Source: Paenibacillus piri
Lineage (GTDB): Bacteria > Bacillota > Bacilli > Paenibacillales > NBRC-103111
Length of the DNA: 64,000 bases
Assembly: GCF_004354045.1 (NCBI RefSeq)
Contig: NZ_SMRT01000004.1
Location: 388,670-452,669 of the forward strand
Direction of reading: 5' to 3'
Each line of letters opens with the position of its first letter. Position 1 is the stretch's first letter. The notes below the pieces were generated by a model. That model worked only from the letters and a program-made list of their open reading frames with translations, searched no databases and was not told the origin of the DNA. The position numbers were made by a program, and so were the translations under genes. Shown here piece after piece: positions 55,033 through 63,705 of this stretch.

Positions 55033-55066
55033 ATGACGGGCAAGCCGAAAATGGGCTGCCCGTCAT
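55033..55066. terminator. Intrinsic terminator between convergent genes
   Basis: ATGACGGGCA ... TGCCCGTCAT 10-bp stem. The minus-strand side ends in TTTTTAA and the plus-strand side in TATTCAT. Confidence 0.65.
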
Positions 55067-55148
55067 TATTCATATCATTTATTTTTCATGTCATCCAATC
55101 CGGCGCAACTTGCTGCATCGGACTTCCGCGGTCGGAGCGGAGCGTTCT

Positions 55149-56024
55149 CTAGCCCTGGAGGAGCTTATTCGAACTTCTCCCGCCCGCCTGCGCCAGCTGC
55201 CCAAGCTGCTCCACGACGGATATGTCCACCTTGCGCGCCCCAACCGGAGCATGGAAAACGACGCCGCCCCGCTCTCCGTGAAAATCGGAGCCGCCGGTCG
55301 CAATCAGTCCGAACCGCTCGGCAATTCGGCGGTAATGCTCCTCCTGCTCCGGCGTATGGTCGGAGTGATATACCTCCAGGCCGGCCAGCCCCCGCTCGGC
55401 AAGCTGACCGATCAGCTCGTCCTGTCCGTACAAGCCCGGATGGGCCAATACCGGCACACCGCCGGCCTCCCGTATCCATTCAACGGCGGTGAACGGCTCG
55501 ATCCGCGGCGGATTCACATATGCCGCCGCCCCTTTGCCCAAATAGCGTTCGAACGCTTCCGCCGTCGAGGCGATGTAGCCTTTTTTCATCAACGCACCGG
55601 CGATGTGGGGTCTGCCGACCGTCTCGTCCGCTTTCTTCGACCCTTGCAATGAAGCTGTAACATCCTCCATCGTAAGACTGAGCCCGAGCTCATTCAACCG
55701 CTCAATGATCATCCGGTTGCGTTGGTCTCTAACGCCGCGCAGACGGGCGAGCCGCTCCAGCAGATGCGGATCGCAGGGGTCGATCCAATAGCCGAGCACG
55801 TGAATGTCCTGCCCCTCCGCGACAGTGCTGATTTCGACGCCCGGCACAACCGTCAACCCAAGTCTCTTGCCCGCCTCCAACGCCTCTGCGATACCCGCTA
55901 CCGTATCATGATCGGTTATCGCTATAGCGGCCAGCCCCGCTTCCGCAGCGAGCTTGACATTGTCGGCCGGCGGCTGCGTTCCATCCGAAGCCGTCGTATG
56001 CATATGTAAATCGGCGAATGCCAT
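55149..56024 (-). CDS. PHP-domain phosphoesterase (RNase AM/nucleoside-bisphosphatase-like)
   Basis: A metal-dependent phosphoesterase of 291 residues. PHP motifs are ADLHMHTTASDGT (I), AITDHDTV (II), VPGVEIST (III) and GGSDFHG (IV), with HPGLYGQ between. The layout matches YciV/TrpH-type enzymes that trim 5' ends of RNA or hydrolyse 3',5'-nucleoside bisphosphates. ATG at 56024 follows AAAGGAG by 8 bases. It lies 52 bases after the LysR gene and may be co-transcribed with it. Confidence 0.88.
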   Translation of the reverse strand: MAFADLHMHTTASDGTQPPADNVKLAAEAGLAAIAITDHDTVAGIAEALEAGKRLGLTVVPGVEISTVAEGQDIHVLGYWIDPCDPHLLERLARLRGVRDQRNRMIIERLNELGLSLTMEDVTASLQGSKKADETVGRPHIAGALMKKGYIASTAEAFERYLGKGAAAYVNPPRIEPFTAVEWIREAGGVPVLAHPGLYGQDELIGQLAERGLAGLEVYHSDHTPEQEEHYRRIAERFGLIATGGSDFHGERGGVVFHAPVGARKVDISVVEQLGQLAQAGGRSSNKLLQG

Positions 56025-56076
56025 GGTCGAATCTCCTTTATCATAGTTAATGATTTCACAGTAATGCCCTGAAAGC

Positions 56077-56988
56077 TTACAGCCATTGACTTAAATCGCG
56101 CTCCCGCAAAAACGTTACAAACGTGACCGCCGATATCGGTAAAAGGGTCGAGTTGAGATAAATCGCATAAAAGCTGCGGGAGAAACAGATCTCTTCGATT
56201 TTGCGGACTGTCAGCACACCGAGCGCTACTTCGTGCTTCAGCGACGATTGCGACAGGATCGAGATGCCCAGCCCCGCTTCTACGGCCGATTTAACGGCTC
56301 CGGTACTGCCCAGTTCGTTGACAATTTTCATCGCTCCGGGATCCCAGCCGGCCCGTGCCAGCTCTTCCTCCATCACTCTGCGCGTGCCGGAGCCTTGTTC
56401 CCGCAGCACAAACGGGTATTCAAGCACATCGTTCATCGTCACAACCGGTACTTGAGCCAGAGGATGGTCCGGCGGCATAATCAGAACGAGCTCATCGTTC
56501 AGCACGGCCTCCGTGTGAACGTCCGGATGGTCGATCTCGGCCTCGACCAGACCGAAATTAAGCTGATGGTTCAGCACTTCATCCAAAATTTGCCGCGTAT
56601 TGATCACTTTCATGCTTACCGAAATATTCGGGTACTCTTTGCCGAACGGGCCGAGCAGACGGGGCAATATGTATTCGCCTACGGTCATGCTTGCCCCCAA
56701 ATGAAGCCGTCCTTCCAGCATATGCGTAAATTTGGACATGCTGACGTCGGTTTCCTTCATCAGATCGATGCTGCGCTTGGCATAAGGCATCAAGGTTCTT
56801 CCCGCTTCCGACAGCTCAATCTTTTTGGTCGTGCGGTGGAACAGCTTCGTGCCGAAATAATCCTCCAACGCCTGCACCTGCATCGTCACCGCCGGCTGCG
56901 TCATATGAAGCGCTTGCGCTGCATGGGAGAAGCTGCCTTTCTCCGCAACGGTATAAAAAATATGGAGCTGATGAAAATTAAGTGCCAT
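56077..56988 (-). CDS. LysR-family transcriptional regulator
   Basis: 303 residues. The winged helix at 1-65 is NFHQLHIFYTVAEKGSFSHAAQALHMTQPAVTMQVQALE. The effector domain has LHLGASMTVGEYILPRLL and FVLREQGSGTRRVMEE. The YILPRLL and VLREQGSGTR patterns are common in CysL/YwfK and selenium-related LysR groups, but a target cannot be named. A terminator at 57030-57068 isolates it from the preceding gene. Confidence 0.9.
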   Translation of the reverse strand: MALNFHQLHIFYTVAEKGSFSHAAQALHMTQPAVTMQVQALEDYFGTKLFHRTTKKIELSEAGRTLMPYAKRSIDLMKETDVSMSKFTHMLEGRLHLGASMTVGEYILPRLLGPFGKEYPNISVSMKVINTRQILDEVLNHQLNFGLVEAEIDHPDVHTEAVLNDELVLIMPPDHPLAQVPVVTMNDVLEYPFVLREQGSGTRRVMEEELARAGWDPGAMKIVNELGSTGAVKSAVEAGLGISILSQSSLKHEVALGVLTVRKIEEICFSRSFYAIYLNSTLLPISAVTFVTFLRERDLSQWL

Positions 56989-57029
56989 CGCCCGCTTCCC
57001 TCCAGCTTACTTGGTAGCCCTATTATAAC

Positions 57030-57068
57030 AAAATAAAAAGGAGCACGCCGCTTTTGCGGACGCTCCTT
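57030..57068 (-). terminator. Intrinsic terminator
   Basis: AAGGAGC ... GCTCCTT extended stem with an AAAA loop, followed by TTTTATTTTG on the minus strand. It closes the hypothetical gene at 57082. Confidence 0.75.
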
Positions 57069-57081
57069 CGATGAAATTATA

Positions 57082-57519
57082 TTATCTGCGTTTCCGGCTG
57101 CTTTTGATCAGTGTCATCCGCCGCGAATGACGCAGCCATGAATAGTACGATTTCAGGTCGCGCAGCTCGATCGTATCGGACATTCTTCCAAGGAAGGTAA
57201 CGATGACCATACGATGCAGCAGCTTCGAATCCAACGTTTCGGGAACGCCCCACCCGGCAAATTCCGCAACCATGACCATGTCGTCGTCGATCAAGTATAC
57301 ATCTTCGCTATTTTTGTAGTAAGGCTTTATTTGTCCCGCTCTCAGCCTGTCCCATAAATAATCACATATATCGTTAAAGCCCGTTTTCTGGTTTTCCACC
57401 CGGTCCGTCCAACGGATACGCGCGTGATTCGTAATCACAATGTCTGCAACGTTCTTATCCCCCAAAGTAACATAGAAAGGCTCGGAGCTGTTGGATCGGT
57501 CAATCGTTCTGTCTCTCAT
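57082..57519 (-). CDS. Conserved hypothetical protein
   Basis: A 145-residue soluble protein with no family I can name. It has ITNHARIRWTDRVENQ, DYLWDRLRAGQI and VYLIDDDMVMVAEFAG, then a basic C-terminus (RHSRRMTLIKSSRKRR). The RxRxxxR opening and the final KSSRKRR suggest nucleic-acid contact, but this is speculative. ATG at 57519 has GAGAGG 9 bases upstream. It is monocistronic with a terminator. Confidence 0.65.
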   Translation of the reverse strand: MRDRTIDRSNSSEPFYVTLGDKNVADIVITNHARIRWTDRVENQKTGFNDICDYLWDRLRAGQIKPYYKNSEDVYLIDDDMVMVAEFAGWGVPETLDSKLLHRMVIVTFLGRMSDTIELRDLKSYYSWLRHSRRMTLIKSSRKRR

Positions 57520-57540
57520 AAACCACAACCTCTCACCCAT

Positions 57541-57824
57541 TAAAATAGTACCTTTAACCTATGTACATCCCATACACCCTTTATTTTACTAGATTTAAAA
57601 AAGGAATCCAAATAAAATATTCTTTATGATCATGCTAAATTTATCAAAAAAACCGATGACTTTATAACTATTTTCGGGCTGTACTTTGTCGTATAATGGC
57701 AAAAGTGCCTGTCCGTGCAGCGCGGTCCGGGGAAAACGGGCCTGCGGCGCAAGCGGCTCCCGTTTCCGCGTGCTGTCGCTTTCTGAATGGTTGAGACACT
57801 CGAACCTGCACTTTACTTCATATC
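57541..57824. other. Intergenic region without a convincing gene
   Basis: AT-rich to about 57690, including a plus-strand TATAAT at 57690 without a good -35, then GC-rich. A 63-codon plus-strand frame from 57686 has no ribosome binding site and no recognisable product. Confidence 0.5.
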
Positions 57825-57853
57825 AAAAAGAGGCTCCCGCAGTTACGGAAGCC
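57825..57853 (-). terminator. Intrinsic terminator of ylbG
   Basis: GGCTTCCG-TAACT-GCGGGAGCC stem with one mismatch, followed on the minus strand by TCTTTTTG. Confidence 0.65.
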
Positions 57854-57923
57854 CCATGGATTGCGTATATAATATAATAACGAGCAAACGGCCCAATTTT
57901 GAGCTGCGGCGCGAACCGATCGG

Positions 57924-58190
57924 TCAGACTGTGTAAAATCGGGTTTTATCAGGCATATTACTACTGTATTCCGTTTTTATCTCGTTGCGGTAGGAGCGCT
58001 CGACCTTTTTTACGAAGGGCAGCTTTTGCAGCTGCTTGGTCGTTTCGTCCAATTTGGAGGAGTGCACGTACATGGCTGCGTAATGCAGCCTTTTCGAAAT
58101 AAAATGAACGCTCCCATAGCGTTCCAGATGTTTATTTGCAGCTTTAATGTCACTTACCCAAACGATCAGGCCGCTGCGGTCGGTAAACAT
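57924..58190 (-). CDS. ylbG: YlbG family protein (DUF2129)
   Basis: A small cytoplasmic protein of 88 residues, unknown function. It matches the family through GLIVWVSDIKAANKHLERYGSVHFISKRLHYAAMYV, KLPFVKKVERSYR and the end KTEYSSNMPDK. In B. subtilis it directly follows ylbF; here an asparaginase gene on the opposite strand lies between them. Confidence 0.9.
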   Translation of the reverse strand: MFTDRSGLIVWVSDIKAANKHLERYGSVHFISKRLHYAAMYVHSSKLDETTKQLQKLPFVKKVERSYRNEIKTEYSSNMPDKTRFYTV

Positions 58191-58242
58191 GGTTCATACC
58201 TTCTTTCCATATAGGGATAAGCGATGAAAGGACGAATTGCGT

Positions 58243-59271
58243 ATGTCACAAATGGTTGTTGAGGCAAGACGCGGCGCGGTGGTCGAGAGCCGGCACCGAG
58301 GGCATGTTGCCGTGGTCAATGTAAACCGGGAGCGGATCGCTTATGCCGGAGACCCGGCCTATTATACTTTCGCCCGCTCGACGGCTAAGCTGCTGCAAGC
58401 GATTCCACTGCTGGAAGCGGACGGCGATCGGCAGTTTCAGCTGGACGATAAAATGGTCGCGCTTGTGTGCGCCTCCCATAACGGCGAGGATGCGCACGCC
58501 GCGCTTGCGAACGAAATACTACAGCGCATTGGACTCGATGAAAGCGCGCTGCGCTGCGGCGTGCACGAGCCGTTCGACCCGGAGACGGCGAATCGGCTGA
58601 AAAAGGCCGGCTTGCCTTTTACGCCGCTGCGCAACAACTGCTCCGGCAAACATGCCGGGATGCTCGCGCTGTCCCGCCTGCTCGAACATTCGGGCGCCGG
58701 CGTTCCTTATACGTCCATCACTCATCCGGTTCAGCAGCTGATGCTGGATACGGTGTCCGAAATGTGCGGCGTTCCGGTTGAGCAGATAGCGCTAGGCACA
58801 GATGGCTGCGGTGTCCCGGTCTTCGCCGTGCCGCTCGAGGCGCTCGCGTACGCCTATGCGCGGCTTGGCAAGCCGGACTCGCTGCCCGGGCAGCGAGCCG
58901 AAGCATGCCGGCGGATTATCGGCGCCGTCGCGCGGCAGCCCTACTATGTAGCCGGGAACGAACGGTTCGATACCCGTTTAATCGAAGCAACTCAAGGCCG
59001 CATTATCGGCAAAATGGGGGCCGAGGGCATATTCGCCCTCGCCATTCCGGAGCAGGGCTGGGGGATCGCCGTCAAGATCGAGGACGGTTCCTTGCGCGCG
59101 TTATACCCGGCTGTCATAGAAACGCTCCTGCAATTAGATATGCTCCGCGAGGAGGAAATTATGCAGCTTCACGAATTCCATCATCCTGTGATCACGAATT
59201 GCCACCAAGCGGCTGTCGGCGAAATCCACCCTGTCATCGAGCTGACATGGACCGGGTCCGATCCGCAATAA
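58243..59271 (+). CDS. Asparaginase family protein (L-asparaginase II type)
   Basis: An Ntn-unrelated asparaginase of the asparaginase-II family (Rhizobium type), 342 residues, hydrolysing asparagine to aspartate and ammonia. Family strings are TFARSTAKLLQAIPLLE, VCASHNGEDAHAAL, NCSGKHAGMLALSRLLEHS, GTDGCGVPVFAVPL and GKMGAEGIFALAIPEQGWG. ATG at 58243 aligns with AAAGGA; the TTG at 58237 is an alternative. It is flanked by two minus-strand sporulation-competence-type genes, suggesting insertion. Confidence 0.88.
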   Translation: MSQMVVEARRGAVVESRHRGHVAVVNVNRERIAYAGDPAYYTFARSTAKLLQAIPLLEADGDRQFQLDDKMVALVCASHNGEDAHAALANEILQRIGLDESALRCGVHEPFDPETANRLKKAGLPFTPLRNNCSGKHAGMLALSRLLEHSGAGVPYTSITHPVQQLMLDTVSEMCGVPVEQIALGTDGCGVPVFAVPLEALAYAYARLGKPDSLPGQRAEACRRIIGAVARQPYYVAGNERFDTRLIEATQGRIIGKMGAEGIFALAIPEQGWGIAVKIEDGSLRALYPAVIETLLQLDMLREEEIMQLHEFHHPVITNCHQAAVGEIHPVIELTWTGSDPQ

Positions 59272-59337
59272 TCGTACCGGTTGCGGTCGAAACCAGGATG
59301 CTTGAACTCATGCGGCGCTGCCGCGCTCGCAGCTTCT

Positions 59338-59796
59338 CTAGCTGCAGCCTCCGCTGCAGCTTCCGCCGCTCGAGCAGCCGCCGGAGGAACAGCTTCCGCC
59401 TGCTTGCAGCTCGTTGCCCGGCACCTTGATCGTATCGGACACGCTTTGCGCGATCGTTTGCGAAATCGAGTACAGCAGCTGATCCAACCGCTGCTCCGCT
59501 TCTTTATAATGTTTGACGGTTTCCAGACTGTCGAGCTGCTCTTGAATCGCCTTTACCTGATCCAGAGCGGCGTGATAGTCCGGATGAAAATGACCGAACC
59601 GCTGGCATTCCTCGAACAGCTCTTTCTTTTTATCAAAAAGCAGGACAAGCTCTCGGACCTTAGGATCTTCGTCCTTGCGCTTCTTCCAATATAAATAATC
59701 CGCTGTCTCTACGGAATCGTTAATCATATCTCCCAAGCTGTATGCCTGCATGAGAATGGCAGACATATCTAACGTGTAAGCTTCCGTTACTGCCAT
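59338..59796 (-). CDS. ylbF: YlbF/RicF regulatory protein
   Basis: A subunit of the Ric (YaaT-YmcA-YlbF) complex that promotes mRNA processing, competence, biofilm and sporulation. A helical body (MSAILMQAYSLGDMINDSVETADYLYW; FDKKKELFEECQRFG) is followed by a Gly/Ser/Cys tail with cysteines at 136, 141, 147 and 151. Ric complexes carry Fe-S clusters, so the tail cysteines are candidate ligands. ATG at 59796 has GCAGGTG 5 bases upstream. Confidence 0.88.
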   Translation of the reverse strand: MAVTEAYTLDMSAILMQAYSLGDMINDSVETADYLYWKKRKDEDPKVRELVLLFDKKKELFEECQRFGHFHPDYHAALDQVKAIQEQLDSLETVKHYKEAEQRLDQLLYSISQTIAQSVSDTIKVPGNELQAGGSCSSGGCSSGGSCSGGCS

Positions 59797-59872
59797 AATA
59801 GCACCTGCCTCATATTCATCGTAGATTTTCCAGACAAGTCTATCATACCACACATTGTTCACAATTGTTGTA

Positions 59873-61942
59873 TCAATATTTATCAGTAACGCCAGGGACG
59901 ATGATCTTCATTTCCTGCCATTCCTCGGGAAACAGGCACACCTCTTGAAGCTTCGATTGCTGCAAGCCGGTCATGCTCCATGTGCCCCGCGTATCCTGAA
60001 GCTTCCTCGGAGCAATCACTTCGTCGCGGCCGTTGCGGCGGATTTGAAGCGCCGTTTTCCACTCAAGCGCTTTCTCTACCATTTCTCTGCGCGTCGAAGG
60101 ATGGTAAGTCCGGTAGTCCCTCATCCAACCCTGCGGCACGCCCTGCAGATCGGGATACAGCTCGCGCACCTCCGGGATTCTCGCATCCATCTCGAAATAA
60201 ATGTGGTTATGGCGGGAGTACAAAAACCCTTTGTCTCCAAGCTGCAGCGGTTCGGCGGCGGGATTCACCCCGTTCCCTGACGAATCATCGCTTGCGTCAA
60301 TCCGTTCATGGTAGTCGGGCTGACTGATGCCGCCTCGACCGGACGGCGCCGGTCCGCCCGGCTGCAGCAGCTTGCCCGGCATCCAGCCTGCCTTTTCAAG
60401 CAGCTCTGTCAATCGTTTGAGCCGATCCGTACGGACCATCCACGCCCGGTCTCCGACCGCCTCAAGCAAGCATTCGGCACTGCCCGGCAGCTTGCTTACA
60501 GCCTCGGCCGCTTCAGCGTCCGAGCAGCGGAGCAGCACCGCCTCGACAAGCTGCACTTTGCCGAACGGCTTGGCCCATTGCTCCAGCGTCAGCTTCACAT
60601 TGTCCGGCAATCCGTAAAGCGCATGCCGTTCCAGAAATTGCAGCGTATCTTCAAGCCTGCAGCCGTTCTCCAGTCCGCGCTGCAGGCTTTCCTTGCTCAG
60701 CTTGTAAACCGATACCTGATCGGTCTTAATCCGGTCGGCGAAAGCTGACAGCTGCCAGCGGACGATGTACGGTACGGAAGGTGGCATCAATATTTCAAAA
60801 TCCGGCTGAACGTAAAACCGCTGCTCCGCATCGTCTTCGTCATCCGCAGCCGGAAGACCGTCATCCGCCGAAGGCCGGGCAAGCCACATATATGCGGCTT
60901 CTCCGCCTCCCGCGTGAGCGGATGAGTCCGTTCCCTTCGCCAGCCAGCCGAAGGCGACAAGCGGCTCGAGCCACTGTTGTTCCAGCTGAGACTGCAGCTC
61001 CCGGTCAGCGGCGGCATCAGCCTCAAACGGCATACAAATGCCCTGCCTGCGCAGCCATTGCAGCAGTCCGGCAGCGCGAAGCCATATTCCTTCAGGCTGC
61101 CTCTCCAGCAGCAGCGCAGCATGCTGAAGCCAGGCCGTCCCCGGAAAAACGATCCGTTTCCAAATAAGGTACAGCCGCTTGTTTTGCTCCCGTTCGTTAA
61201 GGACGAGCCAGCCGTTAACCGCTTCTTCCCGCAGACGCAGCTGGTCGCCGCGCTGTTCCACCAGCTCCAGCCGCTGTAAAAATTCCATCATCACCGCGAG
61301 CTTTACCGGATAGACGTCGGCATAAGCATATTTCAGCGCGCTTCCTTGAAAGGGCTCGTTTTCGAGCGGCAGCGCATCGAGCCATTTCTGCACTTGCTTT
61401 TTATGGAGCGTTCCGTTTTTCGTCAGCTTCATTTCGTTCTGCGCAATGAATACGAGCGTGTGCAGCAGCTGCAAAGCCAGTGCCGGCCCGGATTTGCCGG
61501 TGCAGGAAACGGCCGGCGACTCCGCCAGCGGCAGCAGGCGCTCCTCCTCCGCGGATAAAAGCAGCCGCTGCCATAATCCCAGAGCGTCCTCGGCCACCAC
61601 ATAAACATGCTCGCCCCATGATTTCCGGAACATATATATCAAGCCCTTTTTCAGCAAATGAATAAAGCCGACCTTCGCCTCCGCACCTGACATTATATGT
61701 GTGGCCAGTCTTTCCAGTCGTGCCCAATCGAAAGGCTCGCAGCCGATCGACACAACGACAATTTGCAGCACCTGCTTTTCACGGACGGACAGCTGATTGA
61801 GAACGGCTTCCATAATCGCCGGGTCGCTCCAGATCGACTTTAACGTTTCCCCCCGCAGCAGCCATGGCGCATAGACCGGTTCCGCTTCGATCCGCGCCTT
61901 CAGCTCCTGCGGCATTTTGCTTAAATAGAACGTATTGTTCAT
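59873..61942 (-). CDS. Helicase-associated domain protein (Helicase_C_3-like), XPB partner
   Basis: A 689-residue protein without a helicase motor. The N-terminal two thirds are helical or winged-helix-like. The family mark FYVQPDFEILMPPSVPYIVRW with YKLSKESLQRGLENG (about residues 385-440) belongs to the XPB/Ssl2-like helicase-associated domain. A beta-rich end follows. ATG at 61942 overlaps the helicase stop (ATGA) and has GGAGG 10 bases upstream, so the two proteins are made together. It probably forms a complex with that helicase. A Gly/Pro linker lies near 555-590. Confidence 0.8.
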   Translation of the reverse strand: MNNTFYLSKMPQELKARIEAEPVYAPWLLRGETLKSIWSDPAIMEAVLNQLSVREKQVLQIVVVSIGCEPFDWARLERLATHIMSGAEAKVGFIHLLKKGLIYMFRKSWGEHVYVVAEDALGLWQRLLLSAEEERLLPLAESPAVSCTGKSGPALALQLLHTLVFIAQNEMKLTKNGTLHKKQVQKWLDALPLENEPFQGSALKYAYADVYPVKLAVMMEFLQRLELVEQRGDQLRLREEAVNGWLVLNEREQNKRLYLIWKRIVFPGTAWLQHAALLLERQPEGIWLRAAGLLQWLRRQGICMPFEADAAADRELQSQLEQQWLEPLVAFGWLAKGTDSSAHAGGGEAAYMWLARPSADDGLPAADDEDDAEQRFYVQPDFEILMPPSVPYIVRWQLSAFADRIKTDQVSVYKLSKESLQRGLENGCRLEDTLQFLERHALYGLPDNVKLTLEQWAKPFGKVQLVEAVLLRCSDAEAAEAVSKLPGSAECLLEAVGDRAWMVRTDRLKRLTELLEKAGWMPGKLLQPGGPAPSGRGGISQPDYHERIDASDDSSGNGVNPAAEPLQLGDKGFLYSRHNHIYFEMDARIPEVRELYPDLQGVPQGWMRDYRTYHPSTRREMVEKALEWKTALQIRRNGRDEVIAPRKLQDTRGTWSMTGLQQSKLQEVCLFPEEWQEMKIIVPGVTDKY

Positions 61943-63705
61943 ATCAACCCCGCCTCCATTCCCGAATGTAACTCCGGCCATGAAACCGCCGCCGCTTGAT
62001 CGTTGACAGAAATGCGGCTCGGCTCACGCTCCGACAGCGGCCATTCCTCGATTCGGTAGCTGTATCCTTGTTCGATCAAAAACAGCTGGCGGTTCAGCGC
62101 GAATTCCTGCTCTTTCGTATCGGCCGCTACAATGGAATAAAAATAAGCTTCGTTGGCATTCGACTTGGGACGGAGAATACGCCCCAATCGTTGGGCTTCT
62201 TCCTGGCGGGAGCCGAAGCTGCCGGAAATTTGAATCGCCACCGAGGCGTCAGGAAGATCGACGGCAAAATTGGCTACCTTGGACACAACAAGGGTAGTCA
62301 GCTCCCCGCGGCGGAAGCGGTTATACAGCTCCTCGCGCTGCTCATGCGGCATTTGGCCGGATATGATGGGGGCTTCCAGCTCCCGCGCGACCAGCTTCAG
62401 CTGCTCCAAATATTGCCCGATAATAATCGTCTGCTCACCTGCATGCTTGTCCAGCAAACTGCGGATCACCCCGAGCTTGGCGCGGCTTGTACTGGCCGCC
62501 CGCATCTGCTGCCGCGGTTCGGCTGAGGCATAGGAGTCACGTTCTTCGGATGAGAGCGGAACGCGGATTTCCGTACAGCCGACCGTCGCAATCCATCCCT
62601 TTTGCTCCAATTCCTTCCAGGGTACTTCGTACCGCTTCGGTCCGACCAGCGAAAATACATCCTCCTCCCGGCCGTCCTCGCGAACAAGCGTTGCAGTCAG
62701 TCCCAGTCTGCGTGTCGCCTGAATATCGGCGGTTACCCGAAATACCGGGGCAGGCAGAAGATGCACCTCGTCATAAACAATAAGCCCCCAATCGCGCTTG
62801 TTGAACAAATCCATATGCACAAACAGATCGTCCTTCGATTTGCGGTATGTCAATATTTGATAGGTGGCGATCGTGATCGGACGGACGTCTTTTTTCAAGC
62901 CCGTATACTCGCCGACCATATCCTCGGTCACATCCGTTTTTTCCAATATTTCGCGCTTCCATTGATTGACCGACGTCGTATTTGTCGTAAGAATCAAGGT
63001 GGCGCAGTTCAGCTTGCCCATCGCCGCGATGCCGATAATCGTTTTCCCCGCGCCGCAGGGCAGCACAAGCACACCGCTCCCCCCCAAATGACTGCCTTCC
63101 CGATAAAACGAATCGACAGCCGACGTCTGATAATCGCGCAGCCGAAACGCATTATGGTCCGAATCGTCCTGCTTGAGCCTGATGGGCAGCTCCTCGCCGC
63201 GCGAATAGCCTGCCAAATCCTGAACCGGAAAACCGAGCTTGATCAGCTCCTGCTTCAGCACGCCCCGATATCTGGACGAAAACCGCAGCGTTTGCGAATC
63301 GACCTGGCACAAGCCGTAGGAGCGCAGCGTTCGAAATGAACACATTTCTTTAATCGCCTCGACATCGTCGGAAATCAGCAGCAGATCGTCGCCCAAGCTC
63401 TCCATTCTGACAAGTCCGTACCGTTCCACGAACCGCTGAATATCATGCTTGATCGAGTGAGGCACTCCGAATTTGGCATACTTCTCCAAAAAATCGGTTA
63501 TTTCCGCCGTCGACATCCCCGCCGCTGCCGCATTCCATAACGATAAGGCGGTCATTCGGTAGGTATGAATATGCTCGGGCGTTTTAACCAGATCCGCAAA
63601 CCGGGCCAAACCGATGCGTACCCTTTCGAAGTCCGGATGCCGCACCTCCAATAAAACCGTAAAATCGCTTTGTACGATCAGCGGGCGTTTCTGGTCCATT
63701 TTCAT
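61939..63705 (-). CDS. XPB-type DNA repair helicase
   Basis: An SF2 3'-5' helicase/translocase similar to eukaryotic and archaeal XPB. The N-terminal region (1-180) is the damage-recognition-like part. Motif I is VLPCGAGKT (216-221), the DEVH box is at 312-315, LGLTATLVREDG carries motif III and the XPB RED motif (342-344), and motif VI is QEEAQRLGRILRP. The length of 588 is typical. It is the first gene of a two-gene operon with the helicase-associated protein. Bacterial XPBs unwind DNA, but their repair role is poorly defined. Confidence 0.9.
   Translation of the reverse strand: MKMDQKRPLIVQSDFTVLLEVRHPDFERVRIGLARFADLVKTPEHIHTYRMTALSLWNAAAAGMSTAEITDFLEKYAKFGVPHSIKHDIQRFVERYGLVRMESLGDDLLLISDDVEAIKEMCSFRTLRSYGLCQVDSQTLRFSSRYRGVLKQELIKLGFPVQDLAGYSRGEELPIRLKQDDSDHNAFRLRDYQTSAVDSFYREGSHLGGSGVLVLPCGAGKTIIGIAAMGKLNCATLILTTNTTSVNQWKREILEKTDVTEDMVGEYTGLKKDVRPITIATYQILTYRKSKDDLFVHMDLFNKRDWGLIVYDEVHLLPAPVFRVTADIQATRRLGLTATLVREDGREEDVFSLVGPKRYEVPWKELEQKGWIATVGCTEIRVPLSSEERDSYASAEPRQQMRAASTSRAKLGVIRSLLDKHAGEQTIIIGQYLEQLKLVARELEAPIISGQMPHEQREELYNRFRRGELTTLVVSKVANFAVDLPDASVAIQISGSFGSRQEEAQRLGRILRPKSNANEAYFYSIVAADTKEQEFALNRQLFLIEQGYSYRIEEWPLSEREPSRISVNDQAAAVSWPELHSGMEAGLI

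Noticed and set aside
57686..57877. 63-codon plus-strand ORF
   Set aside because: No ribosome binding site, and it runs through the ylbG terminator.
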